DNA of 6,913 nt from an uncultured Prevotella sp. Its GTDB lineage: Bacteria; Bacteroidota; Bacteroidia; Bacteroidales; Bacteroidaceae. A program made the position numbers and the translations under genes. The stretch covers positions 1-6,913 of the forward strand of contig CAAFFL010000252.1 of NCBI GenBank assembly GCA_900762125.1. The letters run 5' to 3'. The notes under the pieces are model-generated. The model did not search any database. It saw nothing but the letters and a program-made list of their open reading frames with translations, and was not told where the DNA came from. Shown here one piece after another: positions 1 to 5,854 of this stretch (positions are counted from its first letter, which is position 1; the number at the start of each line of letters is the position of its first letter).

Positions 1-23
1 CTAAGGGGAGGCCGGGTGGGGCC
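1..23. repeat. G-run-rich segment just past the terminator, possibly an edge of an intergenic repeat
   Basis: The first 23 bases of the + strand hold four closely spaced G runs (GGGG, GG, GGG, GGGG) and lie just beyond the U-tract of the operon terminator. Composition and position suggest the edge of a G/C-rich intergenic repeat of the kind often seen between Bacteroidales genes. The window ends here, so neither a second arm nor repeat boundaries can be seen. No gene can be supported. Confidence 0.25.
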
Positions 24-54
24 AAAAAAAGCTCCCATCCGAATGGACAGGAGC
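24..54 (-). terminator. Intrinsic terminator of the alpha operon
   Basis: Read on the minus strand, 54-45 and 40-31 form a continuous 10-bp stem (GCTCCTGTCC with GGATGGGAGC, two G-U pairs) closed by the 4-base loop ATTC. A run of seven T follows directly at 30-24. It lies 37 bases past the natural rplQ stop at 92-94. Stem, tight loop and U-tract are the textbook layout for factor-independent termination. The + strand copy has no T-run after the stem, so the signal acts in one direction only. Confidence 0.93.
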
Positions 55-91
55 CTCACCTCTATATAATAGAAAGTTAATCGTATGAAAT

Positions 92-612
92 TTATTCAGC
101 CTTGGGAGCCTCAGCCTCAGCAGCAGGAGCCTCAGTAGCCTCAGCAGCGGGAGCAGCTGTCTCAGCGACAGGAGCCTCAGCGGCCTCGGCCTTCTTGCCA
201 CCACGGCGGCTACGGCGAGTCTTCTTTTCTGCCTTGGGAGCCTTAGCCATGTTCTCATCGAAGTCGACGAGCCGATGAAAGCGATGGGAGCAGCGTCACC
301 CTGACGAGTGCCGAGCTTGATGATACGGGTGTAGCCACCGGGACGGTCTGCTACGCGGGTAGCGATTTCACCGAAGAGCTCCTTGACAGCGTACTTGTCC
401 TGCAGATAGCGGAACACGACGCGGCGGGAAGTCGTGGTGTCGTTCTTCGAACGCGTGATCAGCGGCTCTACATATTTCTTCAGAGCCTTGGCCTTAGCGA
501 GGGTCGTAGTGATTCTTTTGTGCATGATCAGGCTGCTTGCCATGTTGCTGAGCAAGCTGGCGCGATGAGATGCAGTACGACCCAGATGGTTGAATTTCTT
601 GTTATGTCTCAT
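92..612 (-). CDS. rplQ: 50S ribosomal protein L17 (bL17), with an apparent one-base frameshift
   Basis: bL17 is a large-subunit protein near the peptide exit tunnel. Residues 1-113 (612 to 274) match the family: start [13 protein letters not shown], then [17 protein letters not shown] and [13 protein letters not shown]. The family then continues IELVD, but here a base is missing between 272 and 273; adding one A to the coding strand gives [11 protein letters not shown]. The restored frame runs to TAA at 92-94, about 173 residues. Its last ~60 are a lineage-type tail: a basic patch ([12 protein letters not shown]), then Ala/Glu/Pro repeats ending APKAE. As written, the frame instead turns into Leu/Arg-rich sequence and meets a stop only at 1-3, beyond the terminator. 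The start lies 35 bases after rpoA, with an A-rich leader and no SD. The identity is certain; whether the frameshift is real or an error is open. Confidence 0.95.
95..190 (-). repeat. Low-complexity Ala/Glu/Pro coding repeat in the L17 tail
   Basis: In the restored rplQ frame this stretch is an irregular repeat of GAG, GCT/GCC and CCT/CCC codons, giving units such as EAP and EAEAP. On the + strand the same repeat appears as recurring GGAGCCTCAG. It is an acidic, presumably disordered C-terminal extension. Simple repeats like this vary in length between strains and are prone to slippage. Because they lack stop codons in more than one frame, they also explain why the shifted reading stays open. 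Confidence 0.75.
272..273 (-). other. rplQ: Apparent one-base deletion (frameshift) in rplQ
   Basis: The coding strand reads ATC GGC TCG TCG ACT TC, where ATC GAG CTC GTC GAC TTC would give the conserved I-E-L-V-D-F. Inserting a single A restores both the conserved residues and an open frame to the expected stop before the terminator. The site is not a homopolymer and shows no slippery heptamer, so programmed frameshifting is unlikely. Confidence 0.85.
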
Positions 613-647
613 TTTGTTTGTTACTTTCTTTGGGGCGAACTTTCAGT

Positions 648-1637
648 TTATACGCCCAGTTTATACTTTGATGTGTCCATTCCGAACGAAAGATTCAGAC
701 TCTCGAGCAAATCATCAAGCTCCGAGAGCGATTTCTTACCAAAGTTGCGGAACTTCAAGAGGTCGGTCTTGTTGTACTGCACGAGATCGCCGAGCGTCTC
801 GACATCGGCGGCTTTCAGACAGTTGAGGGCACGAACCGAGAGATTCAGGTCCATGAGCTTCGTCTTCAGCAGCTGACGCATGTGCAGCACCTCCTCGTCG
901 AACTCCTCGTTGCCGTCCTGGTCGGGATTCTCCAGAGTGATCTTCTCGTCGGAGAACAGCATGAAGTGATAGATGAGGATCTTTGCAGCCTCTTTCAGCG
1001 CATCTTTCGGATGGATGGATCCGTCAGTGGTGACTTCAATGGTGAGCTGGTCGTAGTCGGTCTTCTGCTCGACACGAGTAGGCTCCACACTGTATTTCAC
1101 GTTGCGGATAGGGGTGTAGATGGAATCGATGGGAAGTACATTGAGATCCGTGCAGAACTGACGGTTCTCGTCAGCAGGCACATAGCCCCGACCCTTGTTG
1201 ATGGTGAGGTCTATCTGCATGGATGCCTTGGCGTCTAAATGACAAATCACCAAATCAGGGTTTAACACTTCAAATCCAGTCAGATACTTACCGATATCAC
1301 CTGCTTTGAATTCGGTGGAATTCTCTACGGTGATACTAACTTTCTCGTTCTCGAATTCTTCTACTGCTTGCTTGAATCGAACTTGCTTGAGATTCAAGAT
1401 GATGTTGGTCACATCTTCCTTCACGCCCGGGACTGAAGAGAACTCATGCTCGACACCAGCGATGCGGATGGTGTTGATAGCATAACCTTCCAGCGAGGAC
1501 AGGAGGATGCGGCGCAGGGCATTACCAATGGTAACGCCGAAGCCAGGCTCGAGCGGACGGAACTCAAACTTTCCGTACTGGTCGTTAGCCTCCAGCATCA
1601 CTACCTTATCAGGTTTTTGAAATGCTAATATCGCCAT
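648..1637 (-). CDS. rpoA: DNA-directed RNA polymerase subunit alpha
   Basis: Alpha dimerises to start RNA polymerase assembly, and its C-terminal domain contacts upstream DNA and activators. The protein has 329 residues, the usual length. The N-terminal assembly domain covers about residues 1-230, with [26 protein letters not shown] sequence at 27-48 and the insert domain inside it. An acidic linker ([14 protein letters not shown]) lies near 236-249. The C-terminal domain covers about 255-320: [10 protein letters not shown] at 267-276 carries R269, N272, C273 and K275, equivalent to the DNA-contacting 265 determinant of E. coli, and GKKSLSEL at 300-307 is the second helix-hairpin-helix contact. 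It follows rpsD by 12 bases, with an A/T-rich leader and no SD. The ATG yields the standard N-terminus [10 protein letters not shown]. The function is certain. Confidence 0.98.
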   Translation of the reverse strand: MAILAFQKPDKVVMLEANDQYGKFEFRPLEPGFGVTIGNALRRILLSSLEGYAINTIRIAGVEHEFSSVPGVKEDVTNIILNLKQVRFKQAVEEFENEKVSITVENSTEFKAGDIGKYLTGFEVLNPDLVICHLDAKASMQIDLTINKGRGYVPADENRQFCTDLNVLPIDSIYTPIRNVKYSVEPTRVEQKTDYDQLTIEVTTDGSIHPKDALKEAAKILIYHFMLFSDEKITLENPDQDGNEEFDEEVLHMRQLLKTKLMDLNLSVRALNCLKAADVETLGDLVQYNKTDLLKFRNFGKKSLSELDDLLESLNLSFGMDTSKYKLGV

Positions 1638-1649
1638 TAATTTAATGAT

Positions 1650-2255
1650 TTATTTAGAGTACAACTCAACGATTAACTGCTCCTTAATGTTCTCAGGAAT
1701 GTCAGCACGCTCAGGACGGTGCAGGAACTTGCCGCTCTTGCTGTTCTCGTCCCACTCCAGCCAAGGATACTTGCTGTGGTTGAAGCCAGCGAGCGCAGCA
1801 CCGATGACCTCGAGGCTCTTGGCCTTCTCGCGCACGCCGATGACCATGCCGGGCTTCACGGAGAACGACGGGATGCTCACCACCTGTCCGTCGACGGTGA
1901 TGTGCTTGTGGCCGACGAGCTGACGTGCAGCAGCACGTGTGGGCGCGATACCAAGGCGGAAGACGACATTGTCCAGACGGCTCTCGAGGAGCTGGAGGAG
2001 GACCTCACCGGTGATGCCATCGCTCTTGGCTGCCTTGTCGAAGAGGTTGCGGAACTGACGCTCAAGCACACCATAGGTGTACTTCGCCTTCTGCTTCTCA
2101 GCGAGCTGTGAGCCATACTCCGACTGCTTGCGGCGACGGTCGTTGCCATGCTGCCCCGGGGGGAAGTTACGCTTAGCCAGTACCTTATCAGCGCCGAAGA
2201 TGGGCTCGCCAAAACGACGTGCGATTCTTGATTTAGGACCTATATATCTTGCCAT
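1650..2255 (-). CDS. rpsD: 30S ribosomal protein S4 (uS4), cysteine-free form
   Basis: uS4 binds 16S rRNA early in 30S assembly and lines the mRNA entry site. In E. coli it also represses alpha-operon translation and has antitermination activity. The 201-residue protein starts [10 protein letters not shown]. The N-terminal region runs to about residue 90, with the FPPGQHG motif at 31-37. The S4 RNA-binding domain spans about 92-155 ([11 protein letters not shown], then [10 protein letters not shown]). There is no cysteine anywhere, so this is the C-minus form without the N-terminal zinc knuckle. It lies 43 bases after rpsK and 12 before rpoA. The leader is A/T-rich without an SD. Whether S4 controls this operon in Bacteroidetes cannot be told from the sequence. 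Confidence 0.97.
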   Translation of the reverse strand: MARYIGPKSRIARRFGEPIFGADKVLAKRNFPPGQHGNDRRRKQSEYGSQLAEKQKAKYTYGVLERQFRNLFDKAAKSDGITGEVLLQLLESRLDNVVFRLGIAPTRAAARQLVGHKHITVDGQVVSIPSFSVKPGMVIGVREKAKSLEVIGAALAGFNHSKYPWLEWDENSKSGKFLHRPERADIPENIKEQLIVELYSK

Positions 2256-2298
2256 AATTGATTATTGCTTTTATATATCTTGTATCTCGTTAATGTTA

Positions 2299-2688
2299 TT
2301 ATACACGACGACGCTTCGGAGGACGGCAGCCGTTGTGCGGCAGTGGTGTTACGTCGACAATCTCGGTAACCTGAATACCAGCGGCATTCACGGCACGGAT
2401 GGCGCTCTCACGACCGTTGCCCGGACCCTTGACGAATGCCTTCACCTTGCGCAGACCGAGGTCGAAGGCGATCTTTGCACAGTCCTCAGCAGCCATCTGT
2501 GCTGCGTACGGCGTATTCTTCTTCGATCCACGGAAACCCATCTTACCAGCTGACGACCAGGAGATGACCTGACCCTCGCTGTTGGCGAGTGATACAATGA
2601 TATTATTGAAAGAGCTGTGCACATGGAGCTGGCCCATAGCCTCAACTCTGACGTTTCTCTTCTTGGATGTTGCTTTTGTCTTTGCCAT
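2299..2688 (-). CDS. rpsK: 30S ribosomal protein S11 (uS11)
   Basis: uS11 sits on the 30S platform, near the 3' end of 16S rRNA and the mRNA exit channel. At 129 residues it has the normal length. Family sequence is visible throughout: [13 protein letters not shown] at 22-34, [20 protein letters not shown] at 45-64, [14 protein letters not shown] at 86-99, and the C-terminal [17 protein letters not shown]. The Asn-Gly pair at 119-120 matches the site known to become isoaspartate in E. coli S11. The start follows rpsM by 21 bases and carries a near-perfect SD, unlike most genes in the window. Confidence 0.98.
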   Translation of the reverse strand: MAKTKATSKKRNVRVEAMGQLHVHSSFNNIIVSLANSEGQVISWSSAGKMGFRGSKKNTPYAAQMAAEDCAKIAFDLGLRKVKAFVKGPGNGRESAIRAVNAAGIQVTEIVDVTPLPHNGCRPPKRRRV

Positions 2689-2697
2689 AATTAATTT

Positions 2698-2704
2698 CCT
2701 CCTT
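2698..2704 (-). promoter_or_regulatory. Strong Shine-Dalgarno sequence of rpsK
   Basis: The minus strand reads AAGGAGG, then nine bases (AAATTAATT), then the rpsK ATG. This is an ideal match and spacing to the anti-SD of 16S rRNA. Most other starts in the window (rpsM, rpsD, rpoA, rplQ, secY, map, infA, rpmJ) show only A/T-rich leaders, so this site stands out. It confirms the start. Confidence 0.85.
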
Positions 2705-2709
2705 CAAAA

Positions 2710-3090
2710 TTACTTAGTAGCCTTCTTCTTGTTAGCAACAGTCTTCTTCTTTCCCTTACGGGTACGTGCATTGTTCTTGGTACTCTGACCACGAACGGGA
2801 AGACCATTACGGTGACGCACACCACGATAGCAACCGATATCCATGAGGCGCTTGATGTTCATCTGGACCTCACTGCGGAGATCACCTTCTACCTTGAATT
2901 CAGCACCGATAATTTCACGGATCTTAGCAGCCTGATCGTCGTCCCATTCCTTGGCCTTCAGGTCACGGCTCACGCCGGCTTTATCCAATATCTTTGCTGA
3001 ACTACTTCGACCAATACCATAGATATAGGTCAATGCGATTTCGCCACGCTTATTCTCGGGCAAATCTACTCCGGCAATTCTTATTGACAT
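2710..3090 (-). CDS. rpsM: 30S ribosomal protein S13 (uS13)
   Basis: uS13 is a head protein that forms intersubunit bridges with the 50S and contacts the P-site tRNA through its basic tail. The 126 residues open with [15 protein letters not shown], followed by the helix-two-turn-helix region around [14 protein letters not shown] (22-35). The family signature [18 protein letters not shown] lies at 86-103. The Lys-rich tail ([15 protein letters not shown]) runs from 112 to the end. It is the first gene of the alpha-operon segment and follows a 118-base spacer with a candidate promoter. The ATG gives the conserved N-terminus; the leader is T-rich without an SD. Confidence 0.98.
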   Translation of the reverse strand: MSIRIAGVDLPENKRGEIALTYIYGIGRSSSAKILDKAGVSRDLKAKEWDDDQAAKIREIIGAEFKVEGDLRSEVQMNIKRLMDIGCYRGVRHRNGLPVRGQSTKNNARTRKGKKKTVANKKKATK

Positions 3091-3144
3091 TTGTTGATTG
3101 AAATAAAATAATTAAAATAAATACTGTTTGTGCTAAAAAGCATG

Positions 3145-3178
3145 CAAAGTTACCCATACTTCGCCGCATGGCGGCAAA
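3145..3178 (-). promoter_or_regulatory. Candidate Bacteroidetes-type promoter before rpsM
   Basis: At 3152-3145 the minus strand reads TAACTTTG, an exact fit to the TAnnTTTG -7 element used by the primary sigma factor of Bacteroidetes, followed by C as is common. A TTTG at 3178-3175 could be the -33 element; the gap is 22 bases, slightly longer than the 19-21 I recall as usual. Transcription would begin near 3140, giving a leader of about 50 A/T-rich bases before the rpsM ATG. The inferred role is extra transcription of rpsM-rplQ in addition to read-through from upstream. Confidence 0.55.
3160..3178 (-). other. Short hairpin in the rpmJ-rpsM spacer
   Basis: On the minus strand TTTGCCGC, loop CAT, and GCGGCGAA form an 8-bp stem with one G-U pair. 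It sits between the two elements of the candidate promoter. No T-run follows closely (the next, TTTTT, is more than 20 bases on), so it is not a standard terminator. It could be an operator-like dyad, an mRNA end-protecting or attenuating structure in the read-through transcript, or chance. Confidence 0.5.
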
Positions 3179-3208
3179 TCATGTTCAACCTTTACGCATT
3201 TTTAACAT

Positions 3209-3325
3209 TTAGCCCTGACGCATCTTGTACTTAGGGTTCTTCTTGTTGATCACGAACAGACGGCCCTTACGACGAACGATCTTGCAGTCGGCTGTACGCT
3301 TCTTTAATGATGCTCTTGTCTTCAT
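3209..3325 (-). CDS. rpmJ: 50S ribosomal protein L36 (bL36), zinc-free form
   Basis: bL36 is the smallest large-subunit protein and helps fold 23S rRNA near the peptidyl transferase core. I translated it by hand: 38 residues, [20 protein letters not shown] followed by [18 protein letters not shown], with TAA at 3209-3211. Length and ends (MK-RAS-KK and K-RQG) are those of the family. The usual zinc ligands (CxxC, later Cys and His) are lost: only C14 remains, with R, N and Y at the other positions, so this is the C-minus type. It lies 24 bases after infA and 118 before rpsM. The leader has no SD. Confidence 0.96.
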   Translation of the reverse strand: MKTRASLKKRTADCKIVRRKGRLFVINKKNPKYKMRQG

Positions 3326-3349
3326 ATCGCTAAGATATATAATAATGTG

Positions 3350-3568
3350 TTATTTGTAGCGGAATTCTATTCTGCCCTTCGTCAAGTCGTAGGGGCTCAT
3401 GGCCACCTTCACCTTGTCGCCGGGAAGGATCTTGATGTAGTGCAGCCGCATCTTGCCAGAGATGTTGGCAATGATCTGTACACCATTCTCGAGTTCTACA
3501 CGAAACATGGCATTCGAGAGGCTCTCGATGACCGTTCCGTCCTGTTCGATAGCTGATTGCTTTGACAT
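3350..3568 (-). CDS. infA: Translation initiation factor IF-1
   Basis: IF-1 binds the 30S A site during initiation and supports IF-2 and IF-3. At 72 residues it has the exact family length, a single OB-fold. Diagnostic sequence: [13 protein letters not shown], then ALSN-like [14 protein letters not shown] (16-29), [20 protein letters not shown] (43-62) and GRIEFRYK at the end. The start is only six bases after the map stop, so the two are probably translationally linked. There is no SD. The position between map and rpmJ is the standard one. Confidence 0.98.
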   Translation of the reverse strand: MSKQSAIEQDGTVIESLSNAMFRVELENGVQIIANISGKMRLHYIKILPGDKVKVAMSPYDLTKGRIEFRYK

Positions 3569-3574
3569 ACGATG

Positions 3575-4375
3575 TTAACTGTTTATCTTCTGTGAATGTT
3601 CTATTTCCTCAAACGTTGACAATATCTCTGCTCCTGAGCGCCGGATGGCGATGGTATGCTCGTAGTGGGCAGCGGGCTTGCCGTCACGGGTGATAATGCC
3701 CCACTTGTCGGGCAGCAGCCACACCTCGCGGCCTCCCATGGTGATCATCGGCTCGATGGCGATGGTCATGCCCTCCTTGAGCATCAGGCCGGAACCTGGC
3801 GTGCCGTAGTTGGGTATGGGCGGGTCCTCGTGCATCTCGCGGCCAATGCCATGGCCGGTGAGCTCGCGGACGACGCCGAAGCCGGCTTCCTCCGCATGCT
3901 GCTGGATGACAGCGCCGATGTCGCCGACATGATGCCCTGGCTGTGCCGCCTGGATGCCGAGCTGCAGACACTCCTTCGTCACGCAGAGCAGACGCTGCAC
4001 CTCCGGACTGACCTCTCCCACACAGAACGTGTAGCACGAGTCGCCGTTCCAGCCGTCGAGCTCGCAGCCGCAGTCCACGGAGATAATGTCGCCCTCCTTC
4101 AGCACACGGGTCGGCCGCGGTATGCCGTGTACGACCATGTAGTTGACCGAGGTGCAGACAGAGCCGGGAAAAGGCCCACCAACAGGATTAGGGAAGTTCT
4201 TGAACGTTGGCCTGGCGCCATGCGAGCGGATGAACTCCTCAGCGATGTGGTCCAATTGAAGGGTCGTTACACCGGGTTTGATATGTCTACCCACCTCTGC
4301 GAGGGTTGCACCGACAAGTCGGTTGGCCCGTCGCATGAGGTCGATTTCGTCTTCAGTCTTAAGAAATACTCCCAC
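3575..4375 (-). CDS. map: Methionine aminopeptidase, type I
   Basis: The enzyme removes the N-terminal methionine from new proteins when the second residue is small. The 266-residue protein has the pita-bread fold ligands: D101 (in SVDCG), D112 (in NGDSC), H175 (in TGHGIG), E208 (in IEPM) and E239 (in YEHTI), with the substrate-side histidine at H84 (VVHGIP). There is no N-terminal zinc-finger extension, so it is the simple bacterial class. The start is GTG; an in-frame TAA lies two codons upstream and the first in-frame ATG is codon 14, inside the conserved part, so GTG is the only sensible start. It is separated from secY by a repeat-filled 136-base spacer and is six bases from infA. Confidence 0.97.
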   Translation of the reverse strand: MGVFLKTEDEIDLMRRANRLVGATLAEVGRHIKPGVTTLQLDHIAEEFIRSHGARPTFKNFPNPVGGPFPGSVCTSVNYMVVHGIPRPTRVLKEGDIISVDCGCELDGWNGDSCYTFCVGEVSPEVQRLLCVTKECLQLGIQAAQPGHHVGDIGAVIQQHAEEAGFGVVRELTGHGIGREMHEDPPIPNYGTPGSGLMLKEGMTIAIEPMITMGGREVWLLPDKWGIITRDGKPAAHYEHTIAIRRSGAEILSTFEEIEHSQKINS

Positions 4376-4380
4376 TGTAG

Positions 4381-4415
4381 TTTATCAAGTTTTAAAGTTT
4401 ATCAAGTTTATCAAG
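4381..4415. repeat. 9-bp direct repeats, left arm of an inverted repeat
   Basis: The unit TTTATCAAG occurs at 4381-4389, 4398-4406 and 4407-4415, with a degraded 8-base unit (TTTTAAAG) between the first two. Bases 4395-4415 match the reverse complement of 4485-4505 at 19 of 21 positions. The array begins immediately upstream of the map start. Confidence 0.85.
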
Positions 4416-4482
4416 AAGCTAAAGAGTTAGAGAGTTATTGAGATACCACTCTTCATCACTTAACAACTCATCAACTTCTTTT

Positions 4483-4511
4483 AACTTGATGAACTTGATG
4501 AACTTGAAGAA
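4483..4511. repeat. 9-bp direct repeats, right arm of an inverted repeat
   Basis: AACTTGATG occurs twice in tandem (4483-4491, 4492-4500), followed by AACTTGAAG (4501-4509) and a partial unit that abuts the secY stop codon. The unit is the inverse of the one in the left arm. Between the arms (4416-4484) lie looser copies of the same kind of sequence (for instance AACTCATCAACTTC), so the whole secY-map spacer seems to derive from one repeat family. Confidence 0.85.
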
Positions 4512-5852
4512 CTAGTAAGCGCTCACAGCACCAGCGGAACGGGTATGTCCCGAGTTCAGCAGTCCGTCGTAGTGACGCATGAGCATGTAGCTCTCGATCT
4601 GCTGCAGCGTGTCGATGACCACACCGACGGCGATGAGCAGTGACGTGCCACCGAAGAACTGCGAGAATGCCTGTTGCACATTCAGCAAGCTTGCCAGCGC
4701 GGGCATGACAGCGATGAACGCAATGAACAATGATCCCGGGAAGGTGATACGCGACATGATGGTGTCGATATACTCGGCGGTGTCATGTCCCGGCTTGATG
4801 CCCGGGATGAATCCATTGTTACGCTTCATGTCCTCTGCCATCTGCTGCGGGTTGAGCGTGATGGCGGTGTAGAAGTAGGTGAAGGCGATGATCAGCACAA
4901 CATAGACAATGTTGTAGAGCAGGCTGCGGTTATCGAGAAGATTCCGCACTACCCATGATGCATTGTCGCTCTGATACTGTACGATGGCCAGCGGGATGAA
5001 CATCAATGCCTGTGCAAAGATGATAGGCATCACGTTAGCAGCGAAGAGCTTCAGAGGAATGTACTGACGAGCGCCGCCATACTGCTTGTTACCGACGAGG
5101 CGCTTAGCATACTGAACAGGTACCTTGCGTGTACCCTGCGTCAAGAGGATCGATGCGCAAACAACTGCATAGAGAATGAGGATCTCGACGATGAACATCA
5201 CCAGTCCGCCACCGGAGATGGCCGTGAAGCGCGAGCCAACCTCCTGCACGAAGGCCTGCGGCAGACGTGCGATGATACCGATCATGATGATGAGCGAGAT
5301 TCCATTTCCAACACCCTTATCCGTGATACGCTCACCCAGCCAGAGGATGAACATACTGCCAGCTGCGAGGATGATCGTGGCCGGGATCATGAACACGCTC
5401 CATGCCACACCTGAGGCGAGAGCCTGTGAGGCCTGCATCTTCAGGTTGATGAGGTAGGACGGTGCCTGGAAGAGCAGGATGGCCACAGTCAGGATTCGTG
5501 TGTACCACTGTATGCGCTTCCGACCGCTCTCGCCCTCACGCTGCATCTTCTGGAAGTAAGGCACAGCGACAGCGAGCAGCTGCATGACGATAGAGGCAGA
5601 GATGTAAGGCATGATTCCCAAGGCGAAGATCGACGCATTGGAAAATGCTCCACCGGAGAACATGTCCAGGAGTGACATCAAGCCACCAGCAGTTTGCGAC
5701 TGTAATTGGTCGAGCTTAGCCGGGTCGATACCAGGCAGAACGACGAATGATCCAAAACGGTAGATAGCCGTAAACAGGAGAGTGATGAGGAGCCGCTGAC
5801 GCAGATCCTCAATTCTCCAACAGTTCTTCAGTGCCTCAATTAACTTTTTCAT
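4512..5852 (-). CDS. secY: Protein translocase subunit SecY
   Basis: SecY is the pore of the SecYEG channel in the inner membrane, through which proteins are exported or inserted. At 446 residues with about ten hydrophobic segments it is full length: roughly 21-40, 73-95, 117-135, 152-172, 184-200, 216-238, 270-293, 312-333, 371-391 and 398-422. The plug and first signature region lies at 41-93 (PGIDP, GGLMSLLDMFSGGAFSNASI, PYISASIVMQLL). The second signature, GSMFILWLGERITDKGVGNG, is at 165-184. The cytosolic loops used by SecA and ribosomes carry RKVPVQYAKR (242-251) and the 340-353 stretch before TM9. The start follows rplO by two bases, so the two are translationally coupled; no separate SD is seen. 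The stop is TAG. Confidence 0.98.
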   Translation of the reverse strand: MKKLIEALKNCWRIEDLRQRLLITLLFTAIYRFGSFVVLPGIDPAKLDQLQSQTAGGLMSLLDMFSGGAFSNASIFALGIMPYISASIVMQLLAVAVPYFQKMQREGESGRKRIQWYTRILTVAILLFQAPSYLINLKMQASQALASGVAWSVFMIPATIILAAGSMFILWLGERITDKGVGNGISLIIMIGIIARLPQAFVQEVGSRFTAISGGGLVMFIVEILILYAVVCASILLTQGTRKVPVQYAKRLVGNKQYGGARQYIPLKLFAANVMPIIFAQALMFIPLAIVQYQSDNASWVVRNLLDNRSLLYNIVYVVLIIAFTYFYTAITLNPQQMAEDMKRNNGFIPGIKPGHDTAEYIDTIMSRITFPGSLFIAFIAVMPALASLLNVQQAFSQFFGGTSLLIAVGVVIDTLQQIESYMLMRHYDGLLNSGHTRSAGAVSAY

Positions 5853-5854
5853 TG

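Noticed and set aside
272..285. Programmed ribosomal frameshift in rplQ
   Set aside because: No slippery heptamer, no downstream structure of note at the right distance, and the fix is a simple base insertion restoring a conserved segment.
1719..2111. Open frame of 130 codons on the + strand opposite rpsD
   Set aside because: Antisense shadow of rpsD with biased composition and no recognisable domain or leader.
3050..3169. 39-codon minus-strand ORF with a hydrophobic stretch overlapping the start of rpsM
   Set aside because: The hydrophobic run comes from the T-rich rpsM leader, the ORF overlaps rpsM out of frame, the start codon lies in the hairpin upstream of the candidate promoter, and there is no SD.
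3131..3178. Hairpin before rpsM as an intrinsic terminator of the spc segment
   Set aside because: The next T-run comes more than 20 bases after the stem, too far for factor-independent termination.
3656..4441. Open frame of 261 codons on the + strand opposite map
   Set aside because: It lies almost wholly antisense to a clearly conserved enzyme gene, has no family sequence I recognise, and is explained by the G/C-rich third codon positions of map, which remove stops on the other strand.
4376..4511. CRISPR array in the secY-map spacer
   Set aside because: Units are 9 bp, tandem and degenerate, without spacers of constant length, and their orientation inverts across the region.
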